Position numbers and translations under genes: made by a program. From contig CAZUCT010000209.1 of assembly GCA_964619285.1 (NCBI GenBank), positions 1 to 12,834 of the forward strand: a stretch of DNA of 12,834 nucleotides, in the 5' to 3' direction. The notes under the pieces were generated by a model. That model saw only the letters and a program-made list of their open reading frames with translations. It had not been told where the DNA came from and did not search any database. Shown here piece after piece: positions 12,107 through 12,834 of this stretch. The stretch's first letter is position 1; the number at the start of each line of letters is the position of its first letter. Origin of the DNA: CALKCV01 sp964619285 (GTDB taxonomy: Bacteria; Cyanobacteriota; Cyanobacteriia; Cyanobacteriales; Microcoleaceae).

Positions 12107-12811
12107 AAACTAGCTATTAATTATCAAGAAAAAATTAGGCGATCGCCGGATAATTATCCCTCAAAAACCTTCAGCCTTACCCAAGTTAAATTAGCGTTTG
12201 AATGCCCCCGTCTTTGTGGTTCGTAGTAATCGCTTTAGCGATTGAGAACTGAATTTTTTAAAATCCCTAAAGCGATTACTACAAACTAGCTATTAATTAT
12301 CAAGAAAAAATTAGGCGATCGCCGGATAATTATCCCTCAAAAACCTTCAGCCTTACCCAAGTTAAATTAGCGTTTGAATGCCCCCGTCTTTTTTACTTAA
12401 ACAAACACTTTGGCGGCAAAACTCTCTTGAAAAAATAGCGATCGCTCCCACGCCCTCTATCAAATCTGGCAAAGTTTAATCGCTTTCTCAGTTTAGCTAG
12501 TTAAAAACCGTCAATATTGTCAAGCAAATACCCTAATTCGCAACACTTTAATCCCCGGATAAACCACTCTCAAACATCGTCTTAAACTTCCCGATGGCAG
12601 CCCACAAATTTTAACCGCCAGACTGGATAGTTTAGTTTACAATTGGCAATCGCGGCCCTACTGCCTAGTAGATTATAAAACTTACAAACCCGCAGATATT
12701 TATGCCCAAATAGCACAAGTCGCTCTCTACAGTTTGATAATTAAAGAAAAGAAAAATATCCCCGTTGACTCGGCAGTTTATATCGGGAGCATCGAATCTT
12801 TGCAAAAATAG
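12107..12811 (+). pseudogene. PD-(D/E)XK (RecB/Cas4-like) nuclease pseudogene
   Basis: The best copy of the first part (in the second duplicate) reads NYQEKIRRSPDNYPSKTFSL, then TQVKLAFECPRLFYLNKHF and GGKTLLKK, stopping at 12436-12438. S-x-x-x-K-L-A-x-E-C-P-R-L-F-Y-L is the usual opening of RecB-family nucleases. After about 60 degraded bases the frame changes. VKNRQYCQANTLIRNTLIPG, an internal TAA (12560-12562) and LKLPDGSPQILTARLDSLVY follow, then YCLVDYKTYKPADIY and AQIAQVALYSLIIK, ending at a TAG (12809-12811). The active-site residues are intact: D in ARLDSL, D and K in VDYKTYK, and the QVALY motif. The gene is dead from at least one frame change, internal stops, the palindrome and the duplication. 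Whether it came from a defence, repair or HerA-linked locus is unknown. Confidence 0.75.
12223..12282. mobile_element. MITE-like palindromic element, copy 2
   Basis: This is the second copy, 176 bp to the right of the first, with the same 16-bp inverted ends and one central substitution. It arose by segmental duplication rather than by a separate insertion, since the flanks are duplicated too. Confidence 0.75.
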
Positions 12812-12815
12812 AAAA

Positions 12816-12834
12816 TGGCTAATCGCTAATCGCT
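12816..12834. repeat. GCTAATC heptamer repeat at the window edge
   Basis: GCTAATC GCTAATC GCT runs to the last base of the window. It is a further 7-bp tandem repeat and probably continues beyond it. Confidence 0.6.

Larger units (their letters stand above)
12040..12391. repeat. Tandem duplication, 2 x 176 bp
   Basis: Positions 12040-12215 and 12216-12391 are identical except C at 12077 against A at 12253. Each unit holds one copy of the 60-bp palindrome and the gene segment encoding up to ECPRL of the nuclease pseudogene. Near identity indicates a recent event. As 176 is not a multiple of three, the two copies lie in different frames. Confidence 0.95.

Noticed and set aside
12040..12391. 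CRISPR-like array
   Set aside because: There are only two 176-bp units, which are near identical and contain gene sequence and a palindrome; no short repeats with unique spacers exist here.
1..12834. tRNA or rRNA genes
   Set aside because: No cloverleaf with a GTTCRA T-loop and CCA-type acceptor, and no rRNA-like conserved blocks, were found by eye on either strand.

Overview
The window looks like chromosomal DNA from a filamentous cyanobacterium of the Microcoleus/Oscillatoria/Phormidium type. The octamer GCGATCGC (HIP1) occurs more than fifteen times. The gene content is cyanobacterial (a GUN4-domain protein with a VLGG leader), and the intergenic DNA is crowded with hairpin repeats and 7-bp tandem repeats. 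The genus is my inference; no rRNA or marker gene is present.

Layout. Bases 1-380 hold a probable IS200/IS605-type right end, a terminator hairpin and several copies of a GAAACCCGGTTTTT palindrome. At 381-1565 (+) is a glycine betaine/proline-type ABC ATPase (ProV/OpuAA) whose stop codon lies inside a 7-bp repeat array. At 1725-2258 (-) is an orphan Imm5-like protein whose 3' end is made of a dispersed repeat. A 75-aa gene (2502-2729) and a GUN4-domain protein (2839-3618) follow on the plus strand. Then comes a two-gene operon, 3785-5450 (+): an SMC/ABC-like AAA ATPase overlapping by 8 bp a small TOPRIM-like protein. It is driven by a perfect TTGACA-17-TATAAT promoter and a full AGGAGG ribosome binding site. 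Its architecture resembles ATPase-TOPRIM phage-defence pairs (OLD/Gabija, PARIS, RloAB/AbiL), and it is the best candidate for an undescribed system here.

On the minus strand, 9453-5642 is an operon of a GT4 glycosyltransferase and an 858-aa single-pass membrane protein, joined by a TAATG stop/start overlap and closed by a terminator. The membrane protein has a basic N-terminal tail of about 70 residues encoded by 7-bp repeat DNA. Further right is a fragment of a serine (SDH-type) protease gene, then a 207-aa coiled-coil/Pro-Glu repeat protein with a small SAP/Rho-N-like C-terminus (9854-10477, minus), then about 800 bp of non-coding DNA containing several hairpins.

The right end, 11272-12834, is a gene graveyard. 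A tandem winged-helix-like gene is broken by an insertion and an A-run frameshift. It is followed by an unrecognised ORF remnant and a PD-(D/E)XK (RecB/Cas4-like) nuclease pseudogene. A 60-bp MITE-like palindrome interrupts this part, and the palindrome plus flanking gene DNA has been tandemly duplicated (2 x 176 bp, one mismatch). Together with the defence-like pair and the orphan immunity-like gene, this suggests an accessory region with high turnover. All family names come from reading motifs by eye; no database search was possible.
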